Part shown: piece after piece, positions 10,790 through 22,919 of the stretch
Layout of the letters: each line of letters starts with the position of its first letter
Position numbering within the stretch: position 1 is the first letter of the stretch
DNA from: Dolomedes plantarius
Taxonomy: Eukaryota; Arthropoda; Arachnida; Araneae; Dolomedidae
Direction of reading: 5' to 3'
Assembly: GCA_907164885.2 (NCBI GenBank)
Contig: OU015490.1
Span: 238,736,702-238,800,701, forward strand
Length of the DNA stretch: 64,000 bases
The notes under the pieces: generated by a model
The model's database searches: none
What the model saw: the letters and a program-made list of their open reading frames with translations, nothing else
What the model was told of the DNA's origin: nothing
Position numbers and translations under genes: made by a program

Positions 10790-11960
10790 CATTTTCTAGA
10801 TCAGGGAGGTTTGCAACGACAACATTTTGCATACAGATTTAATTACTTAGAACATATTTCTTTTCCGTTCTTTTTAACACAAAAACTGACATCATTTCAA
10901 CTACTTCATCATTAGAGATTGGGTTTTTTTTATCTGATAATCAAAAAATAAATCAAATTTTGTGGATCACATTAATTTTATTTTAGCATTGCATAAATTA
11001 TCCATTCAAATGAGTGTTTTATGGATGAGGTTTTCGTTGAAAGGGTTAATTTTAAAATTCAAACTAATACACAGGTATTGAGAAGCTATGTTTTAAATAT
11101 AATATAATACAGGAATTAATCTACATATATTATACTTACATCAATTCTATCAAGGAATAATAAATTCTGGCAAGAGAACATAAAGTACAGTGAAGATAAG
11201 TTATTTCTATGAAATCTTTATGAGACATACGGGCAAAGTATAACAATTCATAGTTCTTAAAAGCACATGTTTCTTAACGAAATATGTCAAATGTTAATTC
11301 GAAAATCATAATGGCGAAAAATAAAAAATCCAATAAACTCTCTAAATGTACTATAAAAACATACAAAATGAACATTAAATGAACTCGTTATGTGTATAAG
11401 CTGACAGAGGCAAGCTCATAAAACATCTGTGCTGAAACATTATATCCATAACAGAATCCCTAAGCATACAAGACATCTTCTAAAACCCTTTTTATTACAG
11501 TAGTTTATCAATAACTACCGGAAACCTAACAGCTGAAAATAAGGGTCATAATATAAGTTAGAATCCATTGATGCGAGGAGGAGTGTAGGCGTTTTCAGAA
11601 AAATATGGATCCATTGTTCCGCGAACTACAAAGAGAGCTGTAAGAGTTTCTGGTTTATACTCACTTACTTCACAGCAAAATATAAACATAGACCTTACTG
11701 TCACCCTTATTATGGGCTTCTTAACATTACACAGTCGATTAGTAGGCTTGAAGGCAAAAAATAAAAAACGTAAAAAAAGGTGAAAGAATTTTTAAAATCC
11801 CGCAATTCAAAAGCAATTTTTTACTGGTGAATGATAAGTTCCCCACAAAATTTGTCACTGATTTCACTCTGATTTTTGACAGTTTTCATTCTGAACTTGT
11901 CGATTCCGTAACACAAAACCCCATTCCATCACGATCTTTGGTACAAAATTTAGGAAGTAC
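10790..11960. other. Intergenic, nothing recognised
   Basis: AT-rich sequence without recognisable genes or repeats. Confidence 0.5.
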
Positions 11961-11973
11961 AAAGATGATAAAA

Positions 11974-12256
11974 AACGCCCGGTGGCGTAGTGGTTAAAAA
12001 CGTCAAGCTGCCACACCACAGGTCCAGGGTTCGACCCTGCGATTGGGCCAGGTCGACTCATGCCTTTCATTCCTTGAGTGGGTCGATAAAATGAGGACCA
12101 AGCATGCTTGAGAACTAACTCTGGGGGTCCTGCGCCAGGTTGTCCACCTGACCGAGACATATGCTTTATGGCACCCCAAGCCCACGGTCATGAAAACGGA
12201 GATGGGCACCGCAGGCCTTAGTCCACAATTTCGGACTGTTGTACCATGAGTTAGTT
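11974..12256 (+). mobile_element. tRNA-derived SINE with 13-bp target duplication
   Basis: The head has box A-like TGGCGTAGTGGTTAAAAACG and box B GGGTTCGACCC, followed by a non-tRNA body and a short GTTA-type tail. Exact direct repeats AAAGATGATAAAA flank it (11961-11973 and 12257-12269). Length about 283 bp. The body has chance minus-strand open frames, which I do not call genes. Confidence 0.85.
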
Positions 12257-12269
12257 AAAGATGATAAAA

Positions 12270-13552
12270 TGTTGCATGGAACACACTCAAAGGATACCTT
12301 GTACAAAGATAGGCATATCTTTCCAGATGTATATGATTCTGACCTCTTACTAAGTTACATAGGTATATTGTAATCTTGTTTTTTAGAATGAATCTCTCTA
12401 AGATTTGTTTTTCTAATACTGAGAAAATAGGTTGAATAAAAGAGTAAATTGACCACTATAGGATTAAAGCTAAGATCTCGCAATTTCCTTTTTTTGCCTA
12501 GTCTACATCAAGACGCAGAATACTGGTTGTCTATAAATAGAAGCTGCAGTTACATTAAGAGTTCCATGGCATTACAACAGATGTAGTAACGCCACTATCA
12601 TTTATGCATGGATGTACACCGAAATGGGTTTTGAAACGTACGCTAATCATAACTGTAACATCGTCTTAGCGCGTAACTGCGTTGATTCCGTAACTCCTCC
12701 TGTTTGATCTCCCTAACGCGAAAAAGCTATTATCTTAGACATAATTGGCCAAGCATATCGTTGCATTCTCTTGTTTTTTCCTCTAAAACATCCTCAAGTG
12801 TCCCAATTATTGTCCGATGGATTAAATTTCCGCTGTATCAAAATCCTCTAATATTCCGTTGTGATGAAAGATGATCTAGATAAACAACCTCACCGACCAT
12901 GAACTTCTTATGTTAACGGGTATTCTGCAATAGACGAATAGGAAATCCTTTTTGCTGTAATGATACATATTTATCAATTACATCTGCGATTAAACTAGAA
13001 AGCGCAAAAAAATTAAAATTGACGTTGCAGTGGGTAATGTGATAAAACTTGCAGTGAAACATGCTTGTGCACTGCAAGTGCGAACATGAATGGAGAGGTT
13101 GAATGCTTCAGTGGTTAATCTTTTTCATCAGTGCCATTGATCCAAATTTTGTCATTTATGCATTAATACGAAGAAGTAAATGATTCCTCAACGGAATTTG
13201 CATAAAATGAAAACTTGGTAATTAGCACTAATCACCAAAGAATATTTATTTTTCAAAATTAATGAAATGATGATATTTAAAATAGGATATACTTCCAAAA
13301 TATAAAAATAGATTTAAAATTATCATGTCTAAATGTTCCTCGAATAAATCTAAACGTGTCTCCTAATCTTTCTAAAATTTTATCATACTCATTAGTTATT
13401 CTTAAGGATGAAGTATTCGTTAAAATTAAGATTGATAAATTTATTTTTCTGTGTATGGAAAAGGTTTTTCCAAATGAAGGTGATAATTTACTGATCTGAT
13501 ATTTTACGGATGTCAAGAGCTCTTAACAATTAGATCACTGCCAAATTCCTTA
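12270..13552. other. Intergenic, one small inverted repeat
   Basis: No gene supported. A 10-base perfect inverted repeat, ACTTGCAGTG at 13047 and CACTGCAAGT at 13070, sits in otherwise AT-rich sequence. A 79-codon minus-strand frame overlapping its end (13277-13516) has no domain. Confidence 0.45.
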
Positions 13553-13745
13553 TACAATCTTATGTTGGTCCAATATATGTTGTAAGGGCAAAATGCATAC
13601 TGCATGGAAGATTACATTGTACAATCTTATTATGGTCCAATATATGTTGTAAGTGCAAAATGCATATTGCACGGAACATAACATAATACAATCTTATTTT
13701 GGTCCAATATATGTTGTAAGGGCAAAATGCATATTACATGAAAAA
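13553..13745. repeat. 67-bp tandem repeat, three copies
   Basis: TACAATCTTAT starts copies at 13553, 13620 and 13687. Each contains GGTCCAATATATGTTGTAAG and GCAAAATGCATA. A few substitutions separate the copies. Non-coding. Confidence 0.9.
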
Positions 13746-13749
13746 TTAT

Positions 13750-14406
13750 GGATTATAATTTAGTAACTTTCAGATATCTAATTAATAAACTTTTAAATTT
13801 CTTCGTTCTTTTGGCTACAGGTCATAAATATTGTTTTATAAGATTACTCTAATTACCTCGCAGAGAGTAAGACTATAAAGCTCCATATTTAACTATCCAG
13901 TGATAGCCTTATTCATCTTTCCAGTGATAGCCCTATTATGACGACAAAATCTATATGATTTTCTCAGTCACCAGCAGAGCAAGTAGCGAAAGTGAGGTAA
14001 CCAGGTAGACCATAAGAAGTAAATTAAGTTTATCCGTATTAAAATCCTCATTACACTCTGATGTATGTACCTAGTAATTAAATATGCTTCGTTTTGAGGT
14101 CCGATGCTGTTGCAAAGTCAAGTTACATAAATACGGTGTCAACCAAAACAGGAATTCATTTGACTTTAACAGTCGCATTTGAAATTTATTATCAAAGGGA
14201 AGAATAGACATAAAATGCTATTTTTAACAACCTCTAGCAACACTGCTATAAATTTAGTAACAAGAGCTCTGCATTTAAATATATTCAATACCTTTGAATT
14301 ACTTTCAACGATTTTATTAGATTTGCCTATTAGTTCGATACTGATGAAGGAAATCACACTGCTACGAGATGGATTGCTAAATTATGTGTACTAACGTGCA
14401 AAATGA
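13750..14406. other. Intergenic, minor duplication
   Basis: A short direct repeat, CCAGTGATAGCC, occurs at about 13901 and 13920. No gene seen. Confidence 0.4.
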
Positions 14407-14958
14407 ATCAGGAAAAGAATTATCGTAGCTAATCACCGTTTCTATGGGTTAAGGAACCAGCTGAAATCTCATCTTATCAAAAGAAAAACAAAGATCTTGC
14501 TATACAAAACTCTCATAAGACCAGTGCTAACATATGCCTCTGAGACATGGCCATTGACATCAAGGGAAGAGAAGGCTCTGGTAATTTTTGAAAGGAGAGT
14601 TTTGAGGGCTATCTTTGGTGGTGACCTTGATAAGGGTATTTGGCGAAGGAGACACAATTTTGAACTATACAAACTGTTTAAAAATGAAGACGTAGTGAAA
14701 TTTGTGAAATTGAACAGAATGAGATGGGCAGGTCATCTTTTGAGAATGGAGAGAGCACCATTGAAAGTTTTTACTGCAGTTCCCTTCTGTGAAAGACAGA
14801 GAGGAAGACCAAAAAAGAGATGGAAGGACTGCCTGGATTCGGACTTTAGTGCCATGAAGGTTAAGAACTGGAGATCAAAGATTAGTGAGAGGGTAGTCTA
14901 GGGAAAACTTCTAGAGAAAGTCAGAGCCCACGTGGGGCTGTCGTGCCAATTATGGTGA
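14407..14958 (+). pseudogene. LINE reverse transcriptase C-terminal fragment
   Basis: The frame opens just after a TGA at 14404 and encodes the end of a non-LTR retrotransposon reverse transcriptase: ANHRFYGLRNQL, then KILLYKTLIRPVLTYASETW (the thumb/connection motif), ERRVLRAIFG, the NRMRWAGHLLRM tract, RGRPKKRW, and a final RAHVGLSCQ segment. An in-frame TAG at 14899-14901 interrupts it about 19 codons before the natural-looking stop at 14956-14958. The catalytic palm motif with its aspartates and the endonuclease domain are absent upstream, so the copy is strongly 5'-truncated and inactive. No poly(A) is obvious within the next 100 bases. Confidence 0.85.
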
Positions 14959-16013
14959 ATGTGCAAAATGTTATGCTCGTTTCTGTTTGTCAGTTTTCAA
15001 TTTAAAAATTTATTCAGTCATTAAGCAGACAAGCAGATCCCTTTTTTGAGTTGAAAGCTTCTAGAGAAATCAATATTACATAACTATACAAATGTTTATT
15101 TATGCTATGAAGGTTCAACCTACAAAACTGATTCGTTCAAGAAAACGTAACCTCCTTTTTTATTTACTTTGTAGGAGAAAATATAAACACTGAATATAAA
15201 ATTTTGTTGTCAGTACAAGAGTTGTTAATTAAAAATAATCCACCACCACTAAAAACCCCTCTTTTGAGCAACCACCACCACCACCACCAGAACACAAAAC
15301 TATCTTACCTCGGATATTATAGAAACCCTTCATATTGAAATACTTTTCTTAAGCTAATTTCTCGATACAGATACAAAACATGTAATTTTTTCTTCTGAAT
15401 CTTCTCCTAGTAGCAGCTTTATAACATCGTTGCTATATCTGTAGATGTTCTGAAAAAGAAGTAGTAATTCAAATTATAGACATTTTAATTCTCAAGTAAG
15501 TCCTTCTTGGGGAATTAAAATAAATCCCTTTTTTTAAAATGAATAACTAATTTAGAAATTAATGAGCCGAATAACTGACCGTAAAATCATAGAATAAGAG
15601 AAATAGAAAAGTTAAAAATATGATGAATAATGCAGTCACTATGTTAGTATAAAACCCTTTTGTTGCACAAAAAAAAAACTTGCAACAGAAATACATTAAG
15701 TAATTTAGTTTTCTTATTTAAAATTCCATGTTTGTATCGTTTACTGACTGATTAAGCTACATAGCTTATAAACTGAAAGTTTGACATTCACAAAGTGTCT
15801 CGTGTTCAAATGTTACTTTTAAATGAATATTTATGTATGACTCACTGAAACTATACATAATGCAGAATTGTGATCGATGCTACTAAGAACTGATATTTGA
15901 GTAGGTCAAAGGCAAACTGGTGAAAGTCAAATTTTGACATAATCGGATTAAGTTTGTTTTGTAATCTCAAACGTATACTTCAGCTTAGGTTAAAAAGAGG
16001 TATGTTTTAGGTC
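14959..16013. other. Intergenic with short (ACC)n tract
   Basis: AT-rich. A trinucleotide ACC run lies at about 15270-15288, with a few more CCA units near 15240. No gene seen. Confidence 0.5.
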
Positions 16014-16021
16014 CTCTATAG

Positions 16022-16340
16022 CAGTGCTCCCCAACCTTTTAATCGCCGCGGACCGGTCAACGTTTATAATTTAACCGCGGCCCACTGAGGGGGGGGGGGG
16101 GGCTATGACTGCAATTTTAATTCATAATCTTGAAATGTTTAATAAACTAATTTAAAATAGTTACAAGATTTATTTTGTTACAAAGGTATAAATTAGCACA
16201 AACCCGACAAAGTCGCACTAACCCGAGAGAAATACACCGCAGTAAATAAAATGGAAATAATTTAATGTTCCTTGGGCGGCCCGGTATTATTTCATCCACG
16301 AACCGGTACCGGTCCGCGGCCCGGGGGTTGGGGACCACTG
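16022..16340. mobile_element. hAT MITE with perfect 8-bp target duplication
   Basis: The ends CAGTGCTCCCCAACC and GGTTGGGGACCACTG are 14/15 complementary. The exact duplication CTCTATAG flanks it at 16014-16021 and 16341-16348. GC-rich subterminal stretches (CGCGGACCGGT on the left, CCGGTCCGCGG on the right) extend the inverted repeat. The interior is AT-rich with a 13-base G run. 319 bp, no coding frame. Confidence 0.93.
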
Positions 16341-16348
16341 CTCTATAG

Positions 16349-16925
16349 GGTCAATAGGTGACAACATTTATAATGTAATCAGTATTTTAATATGAGTGAT
16401 TAAAATGCTCGTATTGAGCATGTTTGAAAAAATTTGTCGTCATAGGTTTTTGGTTTAACTTCATAAAACATTATTAAGGAATTATCAAGGCATTCTTTAG
16501 CACAATTAAGCAGAAAAAAACATTTTCGAGACCTTTTTAGAATCCATAATTTATTATTCAACTAAAGTCTCTTTTCTTACACCACTTTGCCTCTCACCCA
16601 CCCATATAAGAACGCTGCTTTACATAGAAGCCCTAGAGGTAAACGATGTTTTTGTTTTATTTAATGGTAATTAAGCATATTTTGAAACGGTTGCTGCGTG
16701 TTTTGACTGCTTGCTTGCTGGATTCCCTTTTCCGTCTCGAAATGGTGAAAATTATCGGTTAATTTTCTTAAAACATAGTTCCTAGACTTAACGATTTTTC
16801 GCCTATACGACAGTGAAAAAGCGCTAGTCATTCATAAGAACCGTTCATCGAATTTCTATATAGCGATATTATCATTGTTTGATGAATAGATTATGCTTTT
16901 CGGTAAGGCATGGATTTAAATAAAG
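16349..16925. other. Intergenic, nothing recognised
   Basis: No gene, RNA or repeat identified. Confidence 0.45.
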
Positions 16926-17182
16926 GGCCCGGAACACCCTAATGTTTAGCGTATGACTTAGGTACAGAGGGTTCTTCGTTCGAGTCCCAACAAGCGCCAC
17001 TGAATACACTCGTTACTACGAAGGGTGTAGGCACGTTAAATCTGTAGACTGAAAAGTCCCTCAGTGGATTTTGTAGTGGTGGGAGGAGGGTACGTGTACC
17101 CCAGGTATCACCCCTGAAGGTGTTCTATTAAAACTGTGGTGGCAGCATATTCCCCAGCACGGATTCTATCTGCCTTTAAGGT
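16926..17182 (+). mobile_element. tRNA-derived SINE (divergent)
   Basis: A GC-richer block with tRNA-like head: box B-like GTTCGAGTCCC at 16978-16988, preceded by a degenerate box A region. The body (GTGGTGGGAGGAGGGTACG and so on) resembles no gene. Target duplication is not clear. Extent is approximate. Confidence 0.5.
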
Positions 17183-17279
17183 TTTAATTGCTATATTGAG
17201 CCAAGTCTGGTGTCCTGGAAGCATTGGAAGTTATGCTTTTAAATGGACTTTCGTCTTACGATATTTTAGATGAATTGCA

Positions 17280-17372
17280 TATTTATAGGTTAATATATCT
17301 TGAATATTTATTAAATCGATAGAGCATATAATTTTGGATTCGAAAGGTTTTGGAATATTTATAACTAGCCGG
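17280..17372. repeat. Solitary copy of the 117-bp AT-rich repeat
   Basis: CTTGAATATTTATTAAATCGATAG, then GCATATAATTTTGGATTCGA and GGAATATTTATAA match in order the units at 18850-19100. One diverged unit 1.5 kb from the main array. Confidence 0.65.
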
Positions 17373-17504
17373 CGTGGCATCACGGTAGGTGGTTAAGGCT
17401 AATCTCTGAGGCATAATTAAAATTACAATTTCCGAATCCATGACTAAGAAAGACAGAGTCCTAATTAAAATGCAAATACCAATTTTAAAACAAAAACTTA
17501 ACAT

Positions 17505-18122
17505 GAAATTTATTTACAAAAAAAATAAAAAATTAGACAATTACGACATATTCAATTAATTTACGTGCAGATTCACAATACACGCTCCGGGACTCAGCTA
17601 GTCCCAAACAGGAGCTTAAAAAATCACGTCCGCTCGGGGCGCATCCTATGCAGCATCCCTCTAATAAACCAAGTCTCTCTCTCTCAGGACTACGCGGGTG
17701 GAGTGGCGTTTTCTCAGAAATTGCTGGATTTTCCGAGAGGGAACGAGGAATTCCGCGCTCGATCACAGCCTTGGACTCGATGGCATTTTTTTGGAAACAT
17801 ATCGCTTCTATAACGTCAGAATACTCTGACTGACGACCCCGGTGGACATCTTTATGAGGGAGAAAGGCGGTGGTTTCCCGATTTTGTCGGTGAGGATGAA
17901 ACTGGGGCTTAAGCCGCAGAAAACCAGGGACGTCGAACTCCGGCCGTGAAAACGTATTTTATAGCCTTTTAATCCCCACAGAATTTTAGAATACAGGGGT
18001 ACGCACGACTTGTGTTTTTTAAAACTTGCAGCTGTGGAGGGCTCTTCGTGGGAACCGCACAAAACACGTGACGTTACACCGGGCTTCGCACAGCTATCGA
18101 ATCACTTGACACTCGAATCACA
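17505..18122 (-). other. GC-richer block, possible solo LTR
   Basis: This ~600-bp block is clearly richer in GC than its surroundings. On the minus strand it has a TATA-like CTATAAAATA near 17955-17965 and, 440 bases further on, an AAATAAATTT poly(A)-signal-like sequence near 17510, the order expected of an LTR promoter and polyadenylation region. Neither TG...CA ends nor a target duplication could be fixed, so the LTR reading is weak. Several overlapping open frames on both strands are unrecognised. Confidence 0.3.
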
Positions 18123-18343
18123 GTTCACTTGAATAAAATTTTTTTTCACTTTTAATTGCCAAAAAATCCCCCAAAACATCAGTACATCTTCAAATGATCT
18201 ATTTATGATTAAAAAGTTTAAATTAAAAGTATGAAAAATAGAATAATAATTAAAAATTAGACACACGATGAAACATTTCTTTTCGGTGATTCATTTTTTA
18301 GTGAAAATCACGCTGTGAATGAATCACGCTGTGTTTACATCGT

Positions 18344-18700
18344 AAAACATGGCGGTTACGTTTTGTTCGGTGGAGTATGCATTTAGGATTGAAATATCTC
18401 AAAAACTATTAGAGTAACAGAATAAGTGTACTCAGAAAAAAATATTAGCTTTGAAAGCTCTCTCTAAATATGTAAAATTTATGTACTTTCTTAAAAATAC
18501 ATCGATTTTAACTTTTAAAACATGGCGGTTACGTTTTGTATCGGTGGAGTATGCATTTAGAATTGAAATATCTCTAAAACTATTAAAGTAACAGAATAAG
18601 TATAAAAAGAGAAAATTATAAGTTTTTAAAGTTTTTTCCAAATATGTAACATTTATGTACTTTCATGAAACAAATGCATCGATTTCGACATTTTCAAACA
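18344..18700. repeat. Tandem duplication, about 173-bp unit
   Basis: AAAACATGGCGGTTACG begins at 18344 and 18517. Both copies continue with GGAGTATGCATTTAG, TTGAAATATCTC, AGTAACAGAATAAGT and TTTATGTACTTTC. A partial third head (CAAACATGGC) follows. Non-coding. Confidence 0.85.
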
Positions 18701-18703
18701 TGG

Positions 18704-18746
18704 CCGAATTTCATAACAGATGCCTTACATCTGTTATGAAATTCGG
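18704..18746. repeat. Perfect 19-bp hairpin
   Basis: CCGAATTTCATAACAGATG and its complement are separated by five bases (CCTTA). It directly follows the tandem duplication. No element ends recognised. Confidence 0.95.
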
Positions 18747-18789
18747 TCTACCCGGAACTGTTCCCCAACCGACAAAGCTTTCCTTTTAT

Positions 18790-19100
18790 TTATATAGATT
18801 TCGACATCTATTTTTCCGATTTGTTGCATGCCATACCATGGAAATAAATCTTAATATTTATTGCATCGATAACTTATATAATTTTGGAATCGACAGGTTT
18901 TTGAATATTTATAATTTCGACATCTGATTTTTTCGATTTGTTGTATGCAATACCTTGATAGTAAATCTGAATATTTATTATTTCCATAACTTATATAATT
19001 TTGGATTCGACAAATTTTTGAATATTTATAATTTCGATATCTATTTTTCTGATTTGTTGTATGCGATACCATGGTAATATATTTTAAATATTTATTGTCA
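18790..19100. repeat. 117-bp AT-rich tandem repeat
   Basis: AATATTTATT landmarks occur at 18853, 18970 and 19086. Units share AACTTATATAATTTTGGA, GAATATTTATAATTTCGA, GATTTGTTGTATGC and GATACCATGG-type segments. Two full copies and parts of others. Confidence 0.8.
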
Positions 19101-20659
19101 GTACATGTGCTTCAATTTTGAATTTCAATCTTTTTCTACTGTTCTAGCGGTATGCAATATCGTAATACACGACATTAGCATTGGTCCAGGCTATGCTATG
19201 TTGACGATGGGTTAGGGGTGTTGAAAGGATTTTCGACTTACCATTTTTCCGATTACTTGAATATTTATTTTGATAATTTTGAATATTTATAGTTTCGGTC
19301 ATTTGAATATTACTCAATTCGGCACAAATCTGAATGTTTATTGCTACGATCTTGAATATTAATTGTTCAGATTCGCTATTTTCAATATGTTGATTATTTA
19401 TCAGTCTTGCAAATTTATTGCCAGTAGAAACCATGATTTGAATTTCGGATTAGATCTTTTTCTTCCGGAGAGCGATTATGCAGTACAATAATACATGACG
19501 CTATCACTGCTTAAAAACCAGGTTATAAATTATGTTGATAGGTTAGATATTTTTTCACGCCTTTTCAAAATATGATGGTTGAGAATTACGATGATTACGA
19601 TCTCAAAACACATCGATAATTACGATGATTGCGATCTCAAACCCTGATCCCAACGTAACTCGAGGAGCAGTTACTCTTGGTCGCATTTCATAAAGCCATC
19701 TTTAACTTAACAAATGTAAGAAGGGTTAATTTTTTTTGCGAATTTTCGCGCTTCATGGTCATCATCTTTTCGGTTCCAGATATCAAATATCGTTTTCTCG
19801 AATATCAAATAAAATTTTCCACTGTTAAGGGGACTCATGACCCTTAAGTAGAGGAAATAAGGCATATTTTCATACTTTTTGACTCTTTGTAACTATTTCA
19901 ATTTACTCCCAATTTTTCCAAATTTTATGTATATGATAAATTTATATATATCCGTTTTAATAAACAAATTTTCAACTCTGAAAATAATTTTAAATAATTT
20001 TTTTAAAATGCTTTAGATATACCTTGGTTTTTAAGTATTTTTATTGTATACTTGCTTGCGCGCAGAATTATGAAATTAATTTTATACTTAAATGCATTTT
20101 TCCCGTTTGATATTTAAAATAAATAATTCAAATTACAATTGAACATAAAACATTCAACATTAAAATACTTTTTCAATTTTTTAAAACTGCTCAAAATTTA
20201 CTTAAAATTTCCTTAAATTTTTGCATTAATTTCCCCCTGAAAAAATAACAAAATGTGCAGTGATTGCAATAATTCTAGTTCAGACACAATGAAATAATAT
20301 GATTATGCAGTGATAAAAATTTCATGGAATTATGTTTCATAGTTTTTGAGATATCAGTTGCAGAATGATGCAAAATTACATTTTGAGAAAAATGAGTTTA
20401 AAATTTTTCTTACCATAAACTTGATCAGCAATTAAATATTTAGAATATCAATATCTCCGGAACTAAGAGGAATATTTTCATGCGGTTTGCTTTATTTTGT
20501 TCAGAAATAATCAGGCTTTAACATATATTTTTTCCAAAAATCAAATTCTCTAAAGATTAAATTTGAAAGATTATATTTTAAATTATTCCGATTTATTCCG
20601 TTGTTTTCAATTCATTTATTGACATTTGAGAAAATATCTAAATAGAGATAATATTAACA
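19101..20659. other. AT-rich intergenic, no gene
   Basis: Loose repetition of GAATATTTAT continues to about 19430, with no clear period. A small local duplication (GATTACGATCTCAAA / GATTGCGATCTCAAA) lies near 19595-19640. No gene is seen. Confidence 0.4.
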
Positions 20660-20812
20660 GACATTCGATATCAGAGTCTGTGGGTTCGAGTCCCACGCTT
20701 GGCATGGATGTTTGCAGCCGTTCGGAATCGGCTTTAAGCTGTAGGTCCCGGTCTAATTAGCTCTCGTGTAGCAAAAAATAACCAAAGCACTCCAAATCAA
20801 ATCAATCGTAGA
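20660..20812 (+). mobile_element. tRNA-derived SINE, 5'-truncated
   Basis: This shares an ordered run of segments with the SINE at 36650-36817: AGAGTCTGTGGGTTCGAGTCCCAC (box B), GGCATGGATGTTTG, a TTCGGAATCGGCT block, GTAGGTCCCGGTC, CTCGTGTAGCAAAA and GCACTCCAAAT. Box A is missing or badly diverged at the left end. Confidence 0.75.
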
Positions 20813-20814
20813 TC

Positions 20815-22917
20815 AAGATAAAGATCTCTTCAAACATAGTTACTCTTATCTTTTCATGGTCACCATTTTTTTCCTTTATTTATTTCAAAGCATTTTTAAC
20901 CAATCTTCCATTTTCTTATTATTTTTAAACTAAAAAAGATCCGAAACACTTAGAATCCCTGATAATCCGTTAATCCCTTAGCTTCAAACCAATAATAATA
21001 GTATTCGCATTTAGAGACACGAGCTTCCCGTTTTTTCTTTCTTTTCTTTGAGATTTTTGTACGATAGGAGAGTTGAGACAATTATAAACTACCTGAAAAA
21101 CTTTGCTACTTTTAGAGTTCTCAGGTTTAAGTTCATTCGGGAGAAAAATCAGAGTACAGTCCTTCTTTGCCCTTTTGCCATGAGAGCTACAGGAAGATCT
21201 GTTATTTTAACACTTCAAGGATTAAGAGTTTTACAGGCAACTTAATAGATATTTTCAATGTTCAATTTCTGTCATGTCAGCGTACACTAAAACAGTTTTG
21301 TTCTTTTCGCAAATTCTCAAACTCTTTGAACTTTATATTCAAATGTTAAGTCACGTTACGAGGCACTTGATACATAAGCAGGAGATGAGGTGTCAGACCC
21401 CAAAATTAAGGTCTTTCATCGAATATTATGATGCATATATAAAATATGGCCCTTAACTGCGTTTTCTTATAACATGTAAGCTTACCACTGTAGAAAATTT
21501 TTCAGACTGCGATACTCATGTTTGCGAGCACCAGGGATAGATCTCAGGTCTCCTAATCTTGAGCTAGCTTTATATCAAATTGAACCAGTGATTTAAGAAA
21601 TCTCATTTAGTAATTTTAATATTGACATTTTTTTCAAGCAAATTACATAGGATTTTATCTTTATATTATTTTTTATTTTTATTTTTGATTTCATTTATTT
21701 TTTTTTTTTCCGATTCTGAATTTTTCGCACCTGCAATTTTTTTTCGTATGTTTTACTTAACGGTCTGTTGCCGTTCTTTCTAATAATCGCATGTCGCTGC
21801 AAAAGTCGTTATCCAAGAATGAAGATGGTACACGGGTCTCTTAACATCAAAGCAGGATAAACCTGATGTATTATGCCTACTATGTGAGGAAAAGACATTT
21901 TTTAAATTTCATTCTTCACAGAGTGTTAATTTGAAAAAAATAATTCATACCGTTAAAATGTCTTAAAACTGTCATCTTCACAGTAATCAGACATTAGCGG
22001 TGGCCGCCCATTTTTCATCAAAATTAAGACATGTCTTTTCAAGTTAATTTAGCATAAAAAATGCAGTGTTTATAACCCACTTTGCCCTAGAACTGGTAAA
22101 ACTAAATAGGAAATAGAAAAATCATTATATAAAAACCTCCTTTCAATGTTAATTATGCTGCAATAATAAGGCTTTTATATTCCCTAATGTTGTTCTTGAG
22201 TTTGTAACGATCCAGCCATCCATTATATTGCCCCTGAAATCGCCTCAAATTTATCAACTCGAGCTTTTCAAATAACCCATTAATTGGAAAACCAGCTTCA
22301 CTTTCGAAGGAACAAAGCAAGCTCATATATCAAATCTGCTGAAATAAACACTATTTTGTGGGGCGTGTCCTTCATTAGAAATATCATCAGCTACAACTGA
22401 TAAATTAAACCTGACAAGTTTAACAGATGATACAGTATTCGATGAGGCAGAAATTAAATGCAAGCAAACTTTATTATTCACTTTTGCTAGTCCAGTTTTC
22501 CCAATTTCAGCTCCCGTCACTCAGTATCAGCATTTAAGGTGATATATATTCCCCTTATATAAGCTGAGATATTTGTTGCTTCTAAAATTCCTAAAAGTCT
22601 GAATGCAATCACCAAACACCGAACACACAATCTACAGATTGTTCGTTTCAGCCACGCTCCTGTTAAACGAGTTCAGCTGCATGTGGTTGAAGGACGTAAG
22701 CGTGTAAATTGGTTTATCGAGAATTTTCCTGCATAATGCATAATTACAATGGATTTTACTCTTCAAAGACACAAAGGATGATTATTTTTCAAATACGCGA
22801 GTTCATGTTGATATTGTCGGATTTAAACTCTTAGGTTTTCGAGACTCTGAGGTTTTTCGAGAAACATCTACATTTTTTTAAAAGATTTTTTAATTCCTCG
22901 AAGGAGTATCGATAATG
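20815..22917. other. Intergenic, no supported gene
   Basis: Ordinary AT-rich sequence; several open frames of 60-65 codons (for example 21048-21245, 22323-22520 minus) have no domain or splice evidence. Nothing else recognised. Confidence 0.45.
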
Positions 22918-22919
22918 TA

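Noticed and set aside
17533..18062. Overlapping open frames on both strands in the GC-richer block
   Set aside because: Mutually overlapping frames with no domain are explained by composition; the block looks more like an LTR or other non-coding element.
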